In this document: positions 37,580 to 49,219 of the stretch, piece by piece
Layout: every line of letters begins with the position of its first letter
Numbering within the stretch: the first letter of the stretch is position 1
From: Castor canadensis
Taxonomy: Eukaryota > Chordata > Mammalia > Rodentia > Castoridae
NCBI RefSeq assembly: GCF_047511655.1
Contig: NC_133398.1
Span: forward strand, 46,505,638 to 46,569,637
DNA length: 64,000 bases
Reading direction: 5' to 3'
Made by a program: the position numbers and the translations under genes
Notes under the pieces: generated by a model
What the model was told of the DNA's origin: nothing
Database searches by the model: none
The model's input: the letters and a program-made list of their open reading frames with translations, nothing else

Positions 37580-38073
37580 TTTTTTTTTCATTTTTCTTTT
37601 ATTATTCATATGTGCATACAAGGCTTGGTTCATTTCTCCCCCCTGCCCCCACACCCTCCCTTACCACCCACTCCGCCCCCTCCCTCTCCCCCACCTCAAT
37701 ACCCAGCAGAAACTATTTTGCCCTTATTTCTAATTTTGTTGTAGAGAGAGTATAAGCAATAATAGGAAGGAACAAGGGTTTTTGCTGGTTGAGATAAGGA
37801 TAGCTATACAGGGCATTGACTCACATTGATTTCCTGTGCATGGGTGTTACCTTCTAGGTTAATTCTTTTTGATCTAACCTTTTCTCTAGTACCTGTTCCC
37901 CTTTTCCTCTTGGCCTCAGTTGCTTTAAGGTATCTGCTTTAGTTTCTCTGCGTTAAGGGCAACAAATGCTAGCTAGTTTTTTAGGTGTCTTACCTATCCT
38001 CACCCCTCCCTTGTGTGCTCTCGCTTTTATCATGTGCTCATAGTCCAATCCCCTTGTTGTGTTTGCCCTTGAT

Positions 38074-41000
38074 CTAATGTCCACATATGAGGGAGAACAT
38101 ACGATTTTTGGTTTTTTGAGCCAGGCTGACCTCACTCAGAATGATGTTCTCCAATTCCATCCATTTACCAGCGAATGATAACATTTCGTTCTTCTTCATG
38201 GCTGCATAAAATTCCATTGTGTATAGATACCACATTTTCTTAATCCATTCGTCAGAGGTGGGGCATCTTGGCTGTTTCCATAACTTGGCTATTGTGAATA
38301 GTGCCGCAATAAACATGGATGTGCAGGTGCCTCTGGAGTAACAGTCTTTTGGGTATATCCCCAAGAGTGGTATTGCTGGATCAAATGGTAGATCGATGTC
38401 CAGCTTTTTAAGTAGCCTCCAAATTTTTTTCCAGAGTGGTTGTACTAGTCTACATTCCCACCAACAGTGTAAGAGGGTTCCTTTTTCCCCGCATCCTCGC
38501 CAACACCTGTTGTTGGTGGTGTTGCTGATGATGGCTATTCTAACAGGGGTGAGGTGGAATCTTAGCGTGGTTTTAATTTGCATTTCCTTTATTGCTAGAG
38601 ATGGTGAGCAGTTGATCATGTGTTTTCTGGCCATTTGAATTTCTTCTTTTGAGAAAGTTCTGTTTAGTTCACGTGCCCATTTCTTTATTGGTTCATTAGT
38701 TTTGGGAGAATTTAGTTTTTTAAGTTCCCTGTATATTCTGGTTATCAGTCCTTTGTCTGATGTATAGTTGGCAAATATTTTCTCCCACTCTGTGGGTGTT
38801 CTCTTCAGTTTAGAGACCATTTCTTTTGATGAACAGAAGCCTTTTAGTTTTATGAGGTCCCATTTATCTATGCTATCTCTTAGTTGCTGTGCTGCTGGGG
38901 TTTCATTGAGAAAGTTCTTACCTGTACCTACTAACTCGAGAGTATTTCCGACTCTTTCTTGTATCAACTTTAGAGTTTGGGGTCTGATATTAAGATCCTT
39001 GATCCATTTTGAGTTAATGTTGGTATAGGGTGATATACATGGATCTAGTTTCAGTTTTTTGCAGACTGCTAACCAGTTTTCCCAGCAGTTTTTGTTGAAG
39101 AGGCTGCTATTTCTCCATCGTATATTTTTAGCTCCTTTGTCAAAGATAAGTTGCTTATAGTTGTGTGGCTTCATATCTGGATCCTCTATTCTGTTCCACT
39201 GGTCTTCATGTCTGTTTTTGTGCCAGTACCATGCTGTTTTTATTGTTATTGCTTTGTAATATAGTTTGAAGTCAGGTATTGTGATACCTCCTGCATTGTT
39301 CTTTTAACTGAGTATTGCCTTGGCTATTCGTGGCCTCTTGTGTTTACATATAAATTTAACAGTAGATTTTTCAATGTCTTTAATGAATGTCATTGGAATT
39401 TTGATGGGAATTGCATTAAACATGTAGATTACTTTGGGGAGTATTGACATTTTTACTATGTTGATTCTACCAATCCATGAGCATGGGAGATCTCTCCACT
39501 TTCTATAGTCTTCCTCAATCTCTTTCTTCAGAAGTGTATAGTTTTCCTTGTAGAGGTCTTTCACATCTTTTCTTAGGTTTACACCTAGGTATTTGATTTT
39601 GTTTGAGGCTATTGTAAATGGAATTGTTTTCATACATTCTTTTTCAGTTTGCTCATTGTTAGTGTATAGAAATGCTAATGATTTTTCTATGTTGATTTTA
39701 TATCCTGCTACCTTGCTATAGCTATTGGTGGTGTCTAGAAGCTTCTGAGTAGAGTTTTTTGGGTCTTTAAGGTATAGGATCATGTCGTCTGCAAATAGGG
39801 ATATTTTGACAGTTTCTTTACCTATTTGTATTCCTTTTATTCCTTTTTCTTGCCTAATTGCTCTGGCTAGGAATTCCAGTACTATGTTGAATAGGAGTGG
39901 AGATAGTGGGCATCCTTGTCTGGTTCCTGATTTTAGAGGGAATGGTTTTAATTTTTCTCCGTTAAGTATAATGCTGGCTGTATGTTTGTCATATATAGCT
40001 TTTATAATGTTGAGGAACTTTCCTTCTATTCCTAATTTTCTTAGAGCTTTTATCATGAAATGATGTTGGATCTTATCAAAGGCTTTTTCTGCATCTATTG
40101 AGATGATCAAGTCGTTTTTGTCTTTGCTTCTGTTAATGTGGTTTATTACGTTTATTGATTTTCATATGTTGAACCACCCCTGCATCCCTGGGATGAAGCC
40201 TACTTGGTCGTGGTGAATAATCTTTTTGATCTGTTGCTGAATTCGGTTTGCCATTATTTTGTTGAGGATTTTTGCATCAATGTTCATTAAGGAGATTGGC
40301 CTATAGTTCTCCTTTTTGGAGGTATCTTTGCCTGGTTTTGGGATAAGTGTAATACTGGCTTCATAAAATGTGTTTGGCAGTTTTCCTTCCCTTTCTATTT
40401 CGTGGAACAGTTTAAGGAGGGTTGGTATCAGTTCTTCTTTAAAGGTCTGATAGAATTCAGCAGAGAATCCATCAAGTCCTGGACTTTTCTTTTTGGGGAG
40501 ACTCTTGATTGCTGCTTCAATTTCATTTTGTGTTATAGGTCTATTCAGGTGATTAATTTCCTCTTGCTTCAGTTTTGGATGATCATATGTATCTAGAAAT
40601 CTGTCCATTTCTTTTAGATTTTCAAATTTATTTGAATATAGGTTCTCAAAGTAGTCTCTGATGATTTCCTGGACTTCCATGGTGTTTGTTGTTATCTCCC
40701 CTTTTGCATTCCTAATTCTACTAATTTGGGTTTTTTCTCTCCTCATTTTAGTCAGGTTTGCCAGGGTTCTACCGATCTTGTTTATTTTTTCAAAGAACCA
40801 ACTTTTTGTTTCATTAATTCTTTGTATGGTTTTTTTGGTTTCTATTTCATTGATTTCAGCTCTTATTTTTATTATTTCTCTCCTTCTGTTTGTTTTGGGA
40901 TTTGCTTGTTCTTGTTTATCTAGGAGTTTGAGATGTATCATTAGGTCATTGATTTGGGATCTTTCAATCTTTTTAATATATGCACTCATGGCTATAAACT

Positions 41001-41892
41001 TTCCTCTCAAGACTGCCTTAGCTGTGTCCCATAGGTTCCGGTAGGTTGTGTTTTCATTTTCATTGACTTCCAGGAGCTTTTTAATTTCCTCTTTTATTGC
41101 ATCGATGATCCATTGTTCATTAAGTAATGAGTTATTTAGTTTCCAGCTGTTTGCATGTTTTTTGTCTTTACTTTTGTTGTTGAGTTCTACTTTTACTGAA
41201 TTGTGGTCAGATAGTATGCACGGTATTATTTCTATTTTCTTATATTTGCTGAGGCTTGCTTTATGCCCTAGGATATGATCTATTTTGGAGAAGGTTCCAT
41301 GGGCTGCTGAGAAGAATGTATATTGTGTAGAGGTTGGATGAAATGTTCTGTAGACATCTACTAGGTCCACTTGATCTATTGCATATTTTAGATCTTGGAT
41401 TTCTTTATTGAGTTTTTGTTTGGATGATCTATCTATTGATGATAATGGAGTGTTAAAGTCTCCCACAATCACTGTGTTGGCATTTATATATGCTTTTAGG
41501 TCTTTCAGGGTATGTTTGATGAAATTGGGTGCATTGACATTGGGTGTGTACAGATTGATGATTATTATTTCCTTTTGGTCTATTTCCCCTTTTATTAGTA
41601 TGGAATGTCCTTCTTTATCCCGTTTGATCAATGTAGGTTTGAAGTCTACTTTGTCAGAGATAAGTATTGCTACTCCTGCTTGTTTTCGGGGGCCATTGGC
41701 TTGGTAAATCTTCTTCCAGCCTTTCATCCTAAGCATATGCTTATTTCTGTCGGTGAGATGAGTCTCCTGTAAGCAACAAATTGTTGGATCTTCTTTTTTA
41801 ATCCATTTCGTCAAGCAGTGTCTTTTGATGGGTGAATTAAGTCCATTAACATTAAGCATTAGTACTGATAGGTATGTGGTGATTCCTGCCAT
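38074..41892 (-). pseudogene. L1 ORF2: endonuclease-reverse transcriptase, two nonsense codons
   Basis: 1272 codons in one frame with no indel, near the human ORF2p length of 1275. TGA at codon 577 (40162-40164) and TAA at codon 863 (39304-39306) split it. Endonuclease residues fall at the human positions: N14, E43, D145, N147, D205, D229 and H230. In the reverse transcriptase, D600 and the FADD core (D702, D703) are present. The C-terminal Cys-His motif is C1130, C1134, H1142, C1147. Family role: nick the target, prime on the element's RNA and copy it in place. Only the 576-residue N-terminal piece with the endonuclease could be made without read-through. The TGA looks like a CpG decay of an Arg codon; the TAA replaces what is a Lys codon in the 28.5-kb copy. 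Confidence 0.96.
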
Positions 41893-41942
41893 TTAGTTGT
41901 CTTAGTTGTTTGAAGGTTTGATTGTGTGTACCTAATTTGATG

Positions 41943-43113
41943 TTACTCTCTACTGTCTTGCTTTTTCTTATCCTGTGGTTTGGTGCTGCCTGCCTTTTCA
42001 TGGTTAAGTTGGGTGTCACTTTCTGTGTGCAGGATCCCTTGCAGAATCTTTTGTAATGGTGGCTTTGTGGTCACATATTGTTTTAGTTTCTGCTTATCAT
42101 GGAAGACTTTTATTGCTCCATCTATTTTGAATGATAGCTTTGCTGGGTAGAGTATCCTGGGGTTGAAGTTATTTTCATTCAGTGCCCAGAAGATCTCCCC
42201 CCACGCTCTTCTTGCTTTTAATGTTTCTGTTGAGAAGTCTGCTGTGATTTTGATGGGTTTACCTTTGTATGTTACTTGTTTTTTCTGTCTTACAGCCTTC
42301 AATATTCTTTCCTTAGTTTCTGAACTTGTTGTTTTAACGATGATATGTCGTGGAGTAGTTCTATTTTGATGTGGTCTGTTTGGTTTCCTGGAGGCCTCTT
42401 GCATGTGTATGGGAATATCTTTCTCTAGATTTGGGAAATTTTCCGTTATTATTTTGTTGAATATATTACGCATTCCCTTCGCTTGCACCTCTTCTCCTTT
42501 TGATGGAGTCAGTGAGTTCTTGCATTTTCTTTTCACAGGTCTTGAGTTGTTTAATTAATAGTTCTTCGGTTTTTCCTTTAATTACCATTTCATCTTCAAG
42601 TTCTGAGATTCTGTCTTCTGTTTGTTCTATTCTGCTGGATTGGCCTTCCGTTTTGTTTTGCAGTTCTGTTTCGTTCTTTTTTCTGAGGTTTTCCATATCC
42701 TGGGTTGTTTCCTCTTTAATGTTGTCTATTTTTGTCCTGAGTTCATTTATCCATTTATTCATTGTGTTCTCTCTTTCACTTTGGTGTTTATACAGTGCTT
42801 CTATGGTTTCCTTTATTTCTTCTTTTGCTTTTTCAAATTCTCTATTTTTATTGTCTTGGAATTTCTTGAGTGTCTCCTGTACATTTTGGTTGACCCTATC
42901 CAGTATCATCTTTATAAAATTCTCATTGAGTACTTGTAGTATATCTTCTTTTAAATTATTCTTGTGGGCTTCATTGGGTCCTTTGGCATAGTTTATCTTC
43001 ATTTTGTTGGAGTCTGGATCTGAGTTTCTGTTCTCTTCATTCCCCTCTGGTTCCTGTACTAATTTTTTGCTGTGGGGAAACTGGTTTCCCAGTTTTTTCT
43101 GTCTTCCCGTCAT
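41943..43113 (-). pseudogene. L1 ORF1: RNA-binding coiled-coil protein, frameshifted
   Basis: The likely start is the MTGRQKKLG methionine at 43113, not the earlier ATG at 43182. The first part (to 42466) has a basic N-terminus and a long charged coiled coil, rich in Lys/Glu heptads. The second part (42536-41943), in another frame, has the RNA-recognition fold ('RNIFNKIITENFPNL') and C-terminal domain ('RHIIVK', 'YPAKLSF'). The frames overlap at 42466-42536, and the total of 1171 bases is one over a multiple of three, fitting a single-base gain or two-base loss there. About 390 codons, longer than human ORF1p (338). ORF1p normally trimerises and coats L1 RNA. Confidence 0.93.
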
Positions 43114-43624
43114 TGTCCTTGGTGTTGTTACTGTCCCTGTACTGTGTGTAATTAAGTATTTTCTAGCTTGTAATAATAACAATGGTAATATTTAGAATGG
43201 AAGAGTGAGCTGAGATGGAAAGCAAGAAGTTAAAGAGAAGGGGAAAACAAATATACAGACAAGAGGGAGAAAGCAGAACAAGGTATCAGACAAGAGAGTT
43301 TCAAAGGTATAAACAGGGAGTGTTAGTGTACTAATCGACAGTAAGCTGAACAGACATTAGAGAGACAGAGAGAGGATTGAAAATCAAAGATAAAAATAAA
43401 AAATAAGTAAATGAAAGTAATATCTATATATAAAAATGAATTAAAATAAAATGGAAAATAGAAAATTAAAAAAAAAAAAAAACAAAAAACTTCCAAGTTT
43501 ATATGCAATGCAGTTTCAGTCTTAATAATTTGGGTGTCTGTCTCAATCTCCAGTCCTGGAGTTGGTGCCTCAGATGTTGTTCTGTAATTGTCTCATCAAA
43601 GGGGATGCATAAAGTAGAACAAAA

Positions 43625-43626
<2 letters not shown>

Positions 43627-43679
<53 letters not shown>
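43627..43679. repeat. (AC)n microsatellite inside L1 5' UTR
   Basis: About 26 uninterrupted units within the 5' UTR of the full-length L1. Confidence 0.97.
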
Positions 43680-43683
<4 letters not shown>

Positions 43684-44687
43684 CCCCACCAAGTGTCCCA
43701 AGTTCAAATGTAATACAGTTTCAGTAAGTTTTTTGGCTTGCAGGTGTAATTTGGTTGTTCTCTCATCAAAGGTAGGGAGAAAAAGAAAAAACGCGTCTGG
43801 AGACAGTTCTGAGAGTGGTATCTGCAACTGTGGCTTGCCTGCCTGCTGCTCTCAGCCTGTAGCTGGCAGCGTTATTTATGCAGATCTCTGGGGTGAGCTA
43901 GCACTCACCTGGTCCCACAGGCTTTGTTTGCTCAGAGTTCTCCTGTGCGGGAGCCTCTGCTACAGGCTTTCCCCTTTCCAAGCACTGGGAAAGGTGACAC
44001 TGCCCCGCATTGTCAGGCCTGCGTGTTAATTTACAGTTCATGTGGGAGCCCCTCTCCTCTGAAGTTTTCCTCCCACTACCACTTTCAGAAGCTTTCCTGC
44101 TCCTGCTTACTGGGCGGTGCTGCTGCTCCTGCCGTCCGCCATGTTTGTTTACAGTTCACGTGGGAAGTGGGTCTTCCCTCCTCTCACAAGCTTCCCTGCT
44201 CCTGGTTGCTGGGCGCGTGCCCCGCTCCCGCCAGAGGCTCTCCCTCCTGCCTGGCTTGTTTATTTACATTCCCGGGAAGGATTCCCTTCCCCCAATCTTC
44301 AGCGCTCAGGGCGCCCCACCCTCTTTCCAGTGTGTCGTAACTGTTCTTATTGCTTATTACTCAGTTTCTCTTTTGTTTTTCCCGGGTGGAGGTCAGTCTG
44401 TCCAGGGGGCTATGCTGCTCTGGCCCAGACTTGTCTGTGGGGCTACCGTGGTACCGCGAAGCTCACCTGGTCCGCGTCTTTCCAAGCCGTATGGGCGCCG
44501 GCCACTGGCAGCCCCGGGGGCCCTCCTCGTTTCTCCATTTAACGTGAAGTGGAGATTCTCTGCACTGGCTGGAGATGTGGAGGGGTCAAAGTTATGCCTT
44601 TTCTTCGTGATTATGCCTGCAAAGTGTGTCTCCAGCGTCTCTCCAAGATTTCACTATAGGAGGGTCGCTTTCTGCTTCCTACCTCTA

Positions 44688-44698
44688 GCCGCCATCTT
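44688..44698 (-). promoter_or_regulatory. YY1-type site at L1 5' terminus
   Basis: AAGATGGCGGC on minus, about 12 bases from the element's 5' edge. Position and sequence parallel the YY1 site of human L1. A second, weaker YY1-like core is at 44137-44147. Confidence 0.7.
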
Positions 44699-44710
44699 GG
44701 AATCCTCTTT

Positions 44711-44721
44711 ACTAAGGTCTT
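44711..44721. repeat. Target-site duplication, right copy (full-length L1)
   Basis: ACTAAGGTCTT, identical to 37569-37579, followed by AA, which completes the endonuclease-type site. Confidence 0.88.
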
Positions 44722-45370
44722 AACAAAGATTAAAAACTATACTTGGATTTCAATCTCAGCCCTAGTTTTTAAGAATTCTGATTTTCATTAGACTGAATAT
44801 GAAGAGAAAATAATAATGCCCACCTTTCTAAGTCATAAGGATTAAAAGAAATAACCTAATTGTATAATACAAGATTTTGTTAATAGCAAGTTTTTAGGAA
44901 TTAGTCTTTTGTTATTTTATGCTATTTTGTTTGTTTTCCTTCTTCACTTACAGAGGTGATAAATCTAGGTTATTTTTTCAAAACATGTTGCATTGCTTTC
45001 TGCTTATAACTATAGTCTCATATTCTAAAAAAATTAGTCATTAACATTTATTGGAGTGAAATGAAGAGTAAATAAAGATTTGTGGCTTTGACTATACAAT
45101 ATCCTCAGGAGAAAGCAGGATTAGAATTACCTCTATCCTTGTAGGCCAATGGAGAAATCTTCAAAATGGTAACCTAGGATATCATCAAGAGAAATATGCA
45201 AAATAATTTTCGTAAATCGTGCTAAGCCCTTGCTTTGTGGTGTTTGTGTACTTGGTAGTTAATAGTTCCATATAGTCATGGACTTTTCTTTTAATAATCA
45301 AAATTTTCATATCTGTGGTTCTCATAAAGGATTCTTGTTGTTGTCATTTCATTATGTTGTCATTTTATTT
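44722..45370. other. Unassigned non-coding DNA
   Basis: No gene or named repeat recognised. Confidence 0.35.
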
Positions 45371-45374
45371 TGCT

Positions 45375-45562
45375 TTTTGTAATGTTAGAGATTGAACTCA
45401 GGACCTTCCACATGCTAGGCAAACACTTTAACACTGAGTTATGTCCCCAGGCCTTGGATTTTTGAGACTGGATCTCACTAGGTAACCCATGCTGAACTCA
45501 AAATCTCAATTCTTCTGCCTAGGCTTTGCTGGGATTACAGACCTGCACCACCATGCCTTTTT
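45375..45562 (-). repeat. ID plus B1-like SINE pair
   Basis: 'gagattgaactcaggacctt' (ID-like) runs straight into 'gagactggatctcactaggt' and 'gctgggattacagacctgca' (B1-like), on minus. Confidence 0.85.
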
Positions 45563-45567
45563 TGGGG

Positions 45568-45790
45568 GGGGGAGGGGTGAGACTGGGGTTTGAACTCAGC
45601 GCTTTGCAAAGTAACTATAAGCCTGCACATTCTGCCACTTCAGTCACACTTCCAGTCTATTTTGCTCTGGTTAATTTGGAGATGGGGTTTTGTAAACAGT
45701 TTGCCTAAGTTGACTTAAAACTATGATCCTCCTGACTTCAGTCTCCTAAATAGCTAGGATTGCAGGCATGAGTCACTGGAACCTAGCATA
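45568..45790 (-). repeat. Composite B1/ID SINE
   Basis: 'gagactggggtttgaactca' through 'ggattgcaggcatgagtcac'. Second of three minus-strand SINEs in a row. Confidence 0.85.
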
Positions 45791-45892
45791 CACTGATTTT
45801 CTTGAATTATAATACTATTATTTGTTAACAACACAAAGTCAATGAGAATATTTAAGGGCTAAAAAAAATAAAAGGCTATTCTTGAAATTTAA

Positions 45893-46110
45893 AAAATTTT
45901 TTTGGTGGTACTAAGGTTTGAACTCAGGACCATATACTTTAATAGACAAGCACTCTGTCACTTAAAGCACTCAACCCTTTCTGCTTTAGTTTATTTTTCA
46001 GGTAGTGTCTTGTGATTTTTTCCTGGGCTGTCCTTAAACCATAATCCTCCTATCTCTGCCTCTAAGGTACCTGGAATTGCAGGTATGTGCCATAACACAT
46101 TGCTTGAAAT
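45893..46110 (-). repeat. Composite B1/ID SINE
   Basis: T-run, 'ggtggtactaaggtttgaac', then 'cctggaattgcaggtatgtg'. Third of the three. Confidence 0.85.
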
Positions 46111-46399
46111 TATTAATAAGCTTGAATTAGTAATACATTTAACTTCAGTTGTTTATGAAAAAATAATTTAGGAGAAAAAAAATCCTAAACATCTCCAGGA
46201 GTAGCAATAAAGAGTTACTCAAATTTAAGCCATAAGTCCCCAAACCCTAGTAAAAGCTTATAAGCATACTATATTTCTTACTTATTTCTTATGAAGTTTA
46301 AACTACATACATTTAGGGAGTACTCATTATTACATGTCTTCAAGTATCTCAGGCTATTCTTTATCCTCTTAAAATTAGTAATCTGATTTAAATTGTTAT

Positions 46400-47680
46400 G
46401 TTATCTCTTTTAGCCAATAAGTATATCAACACTTTTTGAAAATGAGAGAATTGGACAAATGGATAAATAAATGTAAGGCATTATAGAAATATTGCTGAAT
46501 ATGTTGATGACACTGATTGTGGTGATTATACAGGTGATGGTAATGTAATAAACAACATGGTATGTAAATTAGAATAGAGTTGAGCAGAGTAGCAAAGGTG
46601 TGAAATCTCTTGTTGAGAGGTTAATGTGCCAGGTAGACTGGTAAAGGTACAGATACTAAAAAGAAGCATAATTTATTAGTAAATAAAGGAACTTAACTGT
46701 TTGCTGTTGGCCTTGCTGTGGTTTATAGTGAGATGAGGAATGTACCATTGTTATATCCTGAATAATAATAATTAAGGATGTACTACTTGAACACTGTTAA
46801 CAATAGAGGACCTTGATTGTTGGGGTTCCATATAAAGAAAATGAAGCTGTTATTTATGAAAGAGGACCTGAAATTTTAAAAGAAAGGATGTAAACAAGCT
46901 TTTGCTGGTAAAAAGCCACAGTTTTAAGTGGCTAAGTGAGAGGATAATGGAGAGAAAGGAATCAAGTTGAATCTAAGTTCTTAAACTTCGAAGACTAGGA
47001 AGTGGAATCCATGAACAGAAATGAGGAAATAAAAAGGAAATTTTAGAAGACAGCCATAATGAAGTTTTGTTTTGAGGGAATTTGAGGGAAGATTGAACTT
47101 TACAATTAGACCACTAAAAAAATAGACATTGAACCCATTTCTAAGGCACAGTGGTAGGATGTAGAAGGGAGACCAAGTGGGCATTTAGCCAAGAGAAGAG
47201 GGAGTAAGGAGTAGGGATCTCAGAGTGAGACTTTGGAAGATACTTGCTTAAGGTGTGTTAAGTCCAATACAGATGTTGAGGGAAATAAAATTCCCACTTA
47301 ATGTTTAGGTGTAGACTCAGAGCTGGAAATGCTGTGTTCTGAGTCATCTGAAGAGAGATGATAATTGAAGCCACATGAAAGGTCATACTGGATTATGGAT
47401 AGAATAGTAAGGAATGGGATTAGGACTCCAGAGGCTTAGGGTTGGCATACAGTGAAGGGTTGAGAGCAGTGGAGAAGCAAGTAAGAAGAGCAGACAGAGT
47501 AGCAGGAATCAAAGCAAGGTAGATAAGCTAGAAGAGCATTGTGAAGCAAAACCATGAAAGGGAAGGGCTCAAGGGGGGAGGGTCAGCACTCAAATGTTGA
47601 AGGGGATTGGGACTTGTTTGTCAAGTGAATGAATGTGGTTAGACTTAAGAGTTGAGGATAGCCATGTCAAATTTTGCCTC
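46400..47680 (+). repeat. Ancient mammalian interspersed repeat, long copy
   Basis: G/A-rich, with landmarks such as 'agtgagatgaggaatgtacc', 'ggtgtagactcagagctgga' and 'aaggggggagggtcagcact' in the order of the family at 4.3 and 31.9 kb. No coding capacity. Confidence 0.35.
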
Positions 47681-47684
47681 CCTC

Positions 47685-49125
47685 CACTCAATACAGGTGA
47701 AAAATTTGTGTCTATGAATATATTTTCATTTTTTGCATACCTTCATTCCTGTCATTTGTGATTACTTCAAAAAGAATCTTGAGCATATGCATTCATTTTA
47801 AATTTTATGTATTTTTATAAATGCTTTCTCAAGTGCCTTGTACACAATTTCATATTCTGTTGTAACCACAGTTGTTCTTTGCACAAAAGATTTGCTAACA
47901 AGAGTTCTGATTTCTCAAGTGAACCCAAACATTTCTAATTAAATGTGTGCTTAGTATCTTTCAGAGAAAACTTCCTAATGCTTCTATTACAATTAGTAAG
48001 CAGTACATGTCTACAATAATAACAGAGTCTGGTGATTTTAATTTTGGCTAGAAAGACCCTTTTGGTAATTAACAAAGAAAGTCTCACAGAATTCTCATCC
48101 TTATTTTCTATAATACTATTTTTGATGATTTTTAAAAGAGAATGATTAAGATAGTTTTTCATGGCTGTAAAGGAAAAGTCAAGAAAAAAGTTTGTCTCTA
48201 ATTGAAACTACTTGGCTTTTGCTAGTTTTAAAAAAACTTTCACTGATTCCCTAATTGTTTCAATGCATATCTCATATTTAACCAATTTAAGTAAGACTAC
48301 TGTGATCAGAGACCATTTTCTAAAATTAGCAGGCTGGCATTCCAATACCTTAATAAATTAAGTATCTGTTGAAGTCATGCAAAAGAATCTTCCACAGTTA
48401 TATTACTCTATTTGTCTTAATTCTCTATAACTTAAGCATGATTCAGAATTTATCACAACTCAAACAACTTTTTGCAAGAAAATTCTCAGAAATGGCTGCA
48501 TTATATATGTATCTAAAAGAAATTCAAAACTGGGGAATCGAGACAAAAGTGGAATGCTATAAGTTATATCAAAACTTGGTATAAAAGAAATGCATCCTAA
48601 AGAAGTTAAAAGGTCATGACAATGCAAAACAGGAGTGAGATATGGCAGCACTCTATTTTTGTTTATTTTTCATAACTACCAAATAACTCATGCTTTATAC
48701 TTCTGACAGTAACACTTATGCATAAAGGTCATTTTCATTAACCTTAGGATTGTAATTTCCAGTTTCCTTGCCCAAAGGCATTGCTGTTATTTACAATTTT
48801 TCTTAGTCCTATGCAAAACCAAACAAACATCAGTGTAAAGCTAATATATGTTAAGTGCCTCAGGCATGATTCAATTAAGTATTAACATAGATTGGAAAAT
48901 TTCCAAAACATTTTGTGAATATTACTTTCAATCATTTTCATTAAAATTAATAGCAAATGTTAAAAAGTAATATACCAGGGAACTGGGGGAATTGAATTCT
49001 TAACTTCTAAAGGGCTACTTATGCTAATGTAAAAAGAATATTAGGACAATTCATCCTGATATTACCTAGTTCGATTAAACCCTGCACCTTGTATTTGTAG
49101 AAGGGTGATTGGTAGAGATACAAAC
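47685..49125. other. Unassigned AT-rich DNA
   Basis: No gene or named repeat recognised. Confidence 0.35.
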
Positions 49126-49129
49126 TAAT

Positions 49130-49216
49130 TTTTCAAGGGGTAAGGACTGGGTTTTGAACCCAAAGCCTTGCATATACTAGGCAAGCACTGTACTACTGAG
49201 CTGCATCTCCAACCAC
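49130..49216 (-). repeat. ID/tRNA-like SINE
   Basis: 'gactgggttttgaacccaaa' and 'ctaggcaagcactgtactac' are the complement of box B and box A. Confidence 0.75.
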
Positions 49217-49219
49217 AAA

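Larger units (their letters stand above)
37580..44710 (-). mobile_element. Full-length LINE-1 (about 7.1 kb), recently inserted, inactivated
   Basis: Read on minus: 5' region about 43114-44710, ORF1 43113-41943, about 50-base spacer, ORF2 41892-38074, 3' UTR with a G-rich purine block (about 37636-37700), poly(A) at the left. It is flanked by a perfect 11-bp duplication, and the pre-insertion site reads TT/AAGACC in the element's sense, close to the TT/AAAA preference of the L1 endonuclease. ORF1 has one frameshift and ORF2 two nonsense codons, so this copy should be immobile by itself. A near-identical 3' piece at 54.66 kb belongs to the same subfamily. Complete length and clean duplication argue for a fairly recent insertion. 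Confidence 0.97.
43114..44710 (-). promoter_or_regulatory. L1 5' UTR and promoter, GC-rich, internally repeated
   Basis: The distal (5') part, about 43.8-44.7 kb, is CpG-rich. It contains three units of about 117 bases, anchored by 'tttaca' at 44030, 44148 and 44263. Nearer ORF1, 'cagtttcagt' and its surroundings recur at 43511 and 43716 (205 apart), with a CA microsatellite between. On minus the element opens just after a YY1-type AAGATGGCGGC (plus 44688-44698), the same kind of site found at the start of human L1, where YY1 fixes the transcription start. Confidence 0.85.

Noticed and set aside
40661-43195. Plus-strand frames of 76-163 residues rich in Phe/Leu/Ser, looking like membrane proteins
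   Set aside because: They are antisense readings of the A-rich L1 ORF1 and ORF2, which always look hydrophobic in reverse.
43924-44723. Plus-strand frames of up to 237 residues in GC-rich DNA, candidate second gene
   Set aside because: They lie wholly in the L1 5' UTR and end at its 5' terminus, and they read through tandem promoter units. No conserved domain is visible.
48369-48651. Overlapping 71- and 63-residue frames on opposite strands in unassigned DNA
   Set aside because: Chance length for AT-rich DNA, no domain, no CpG or splice context.
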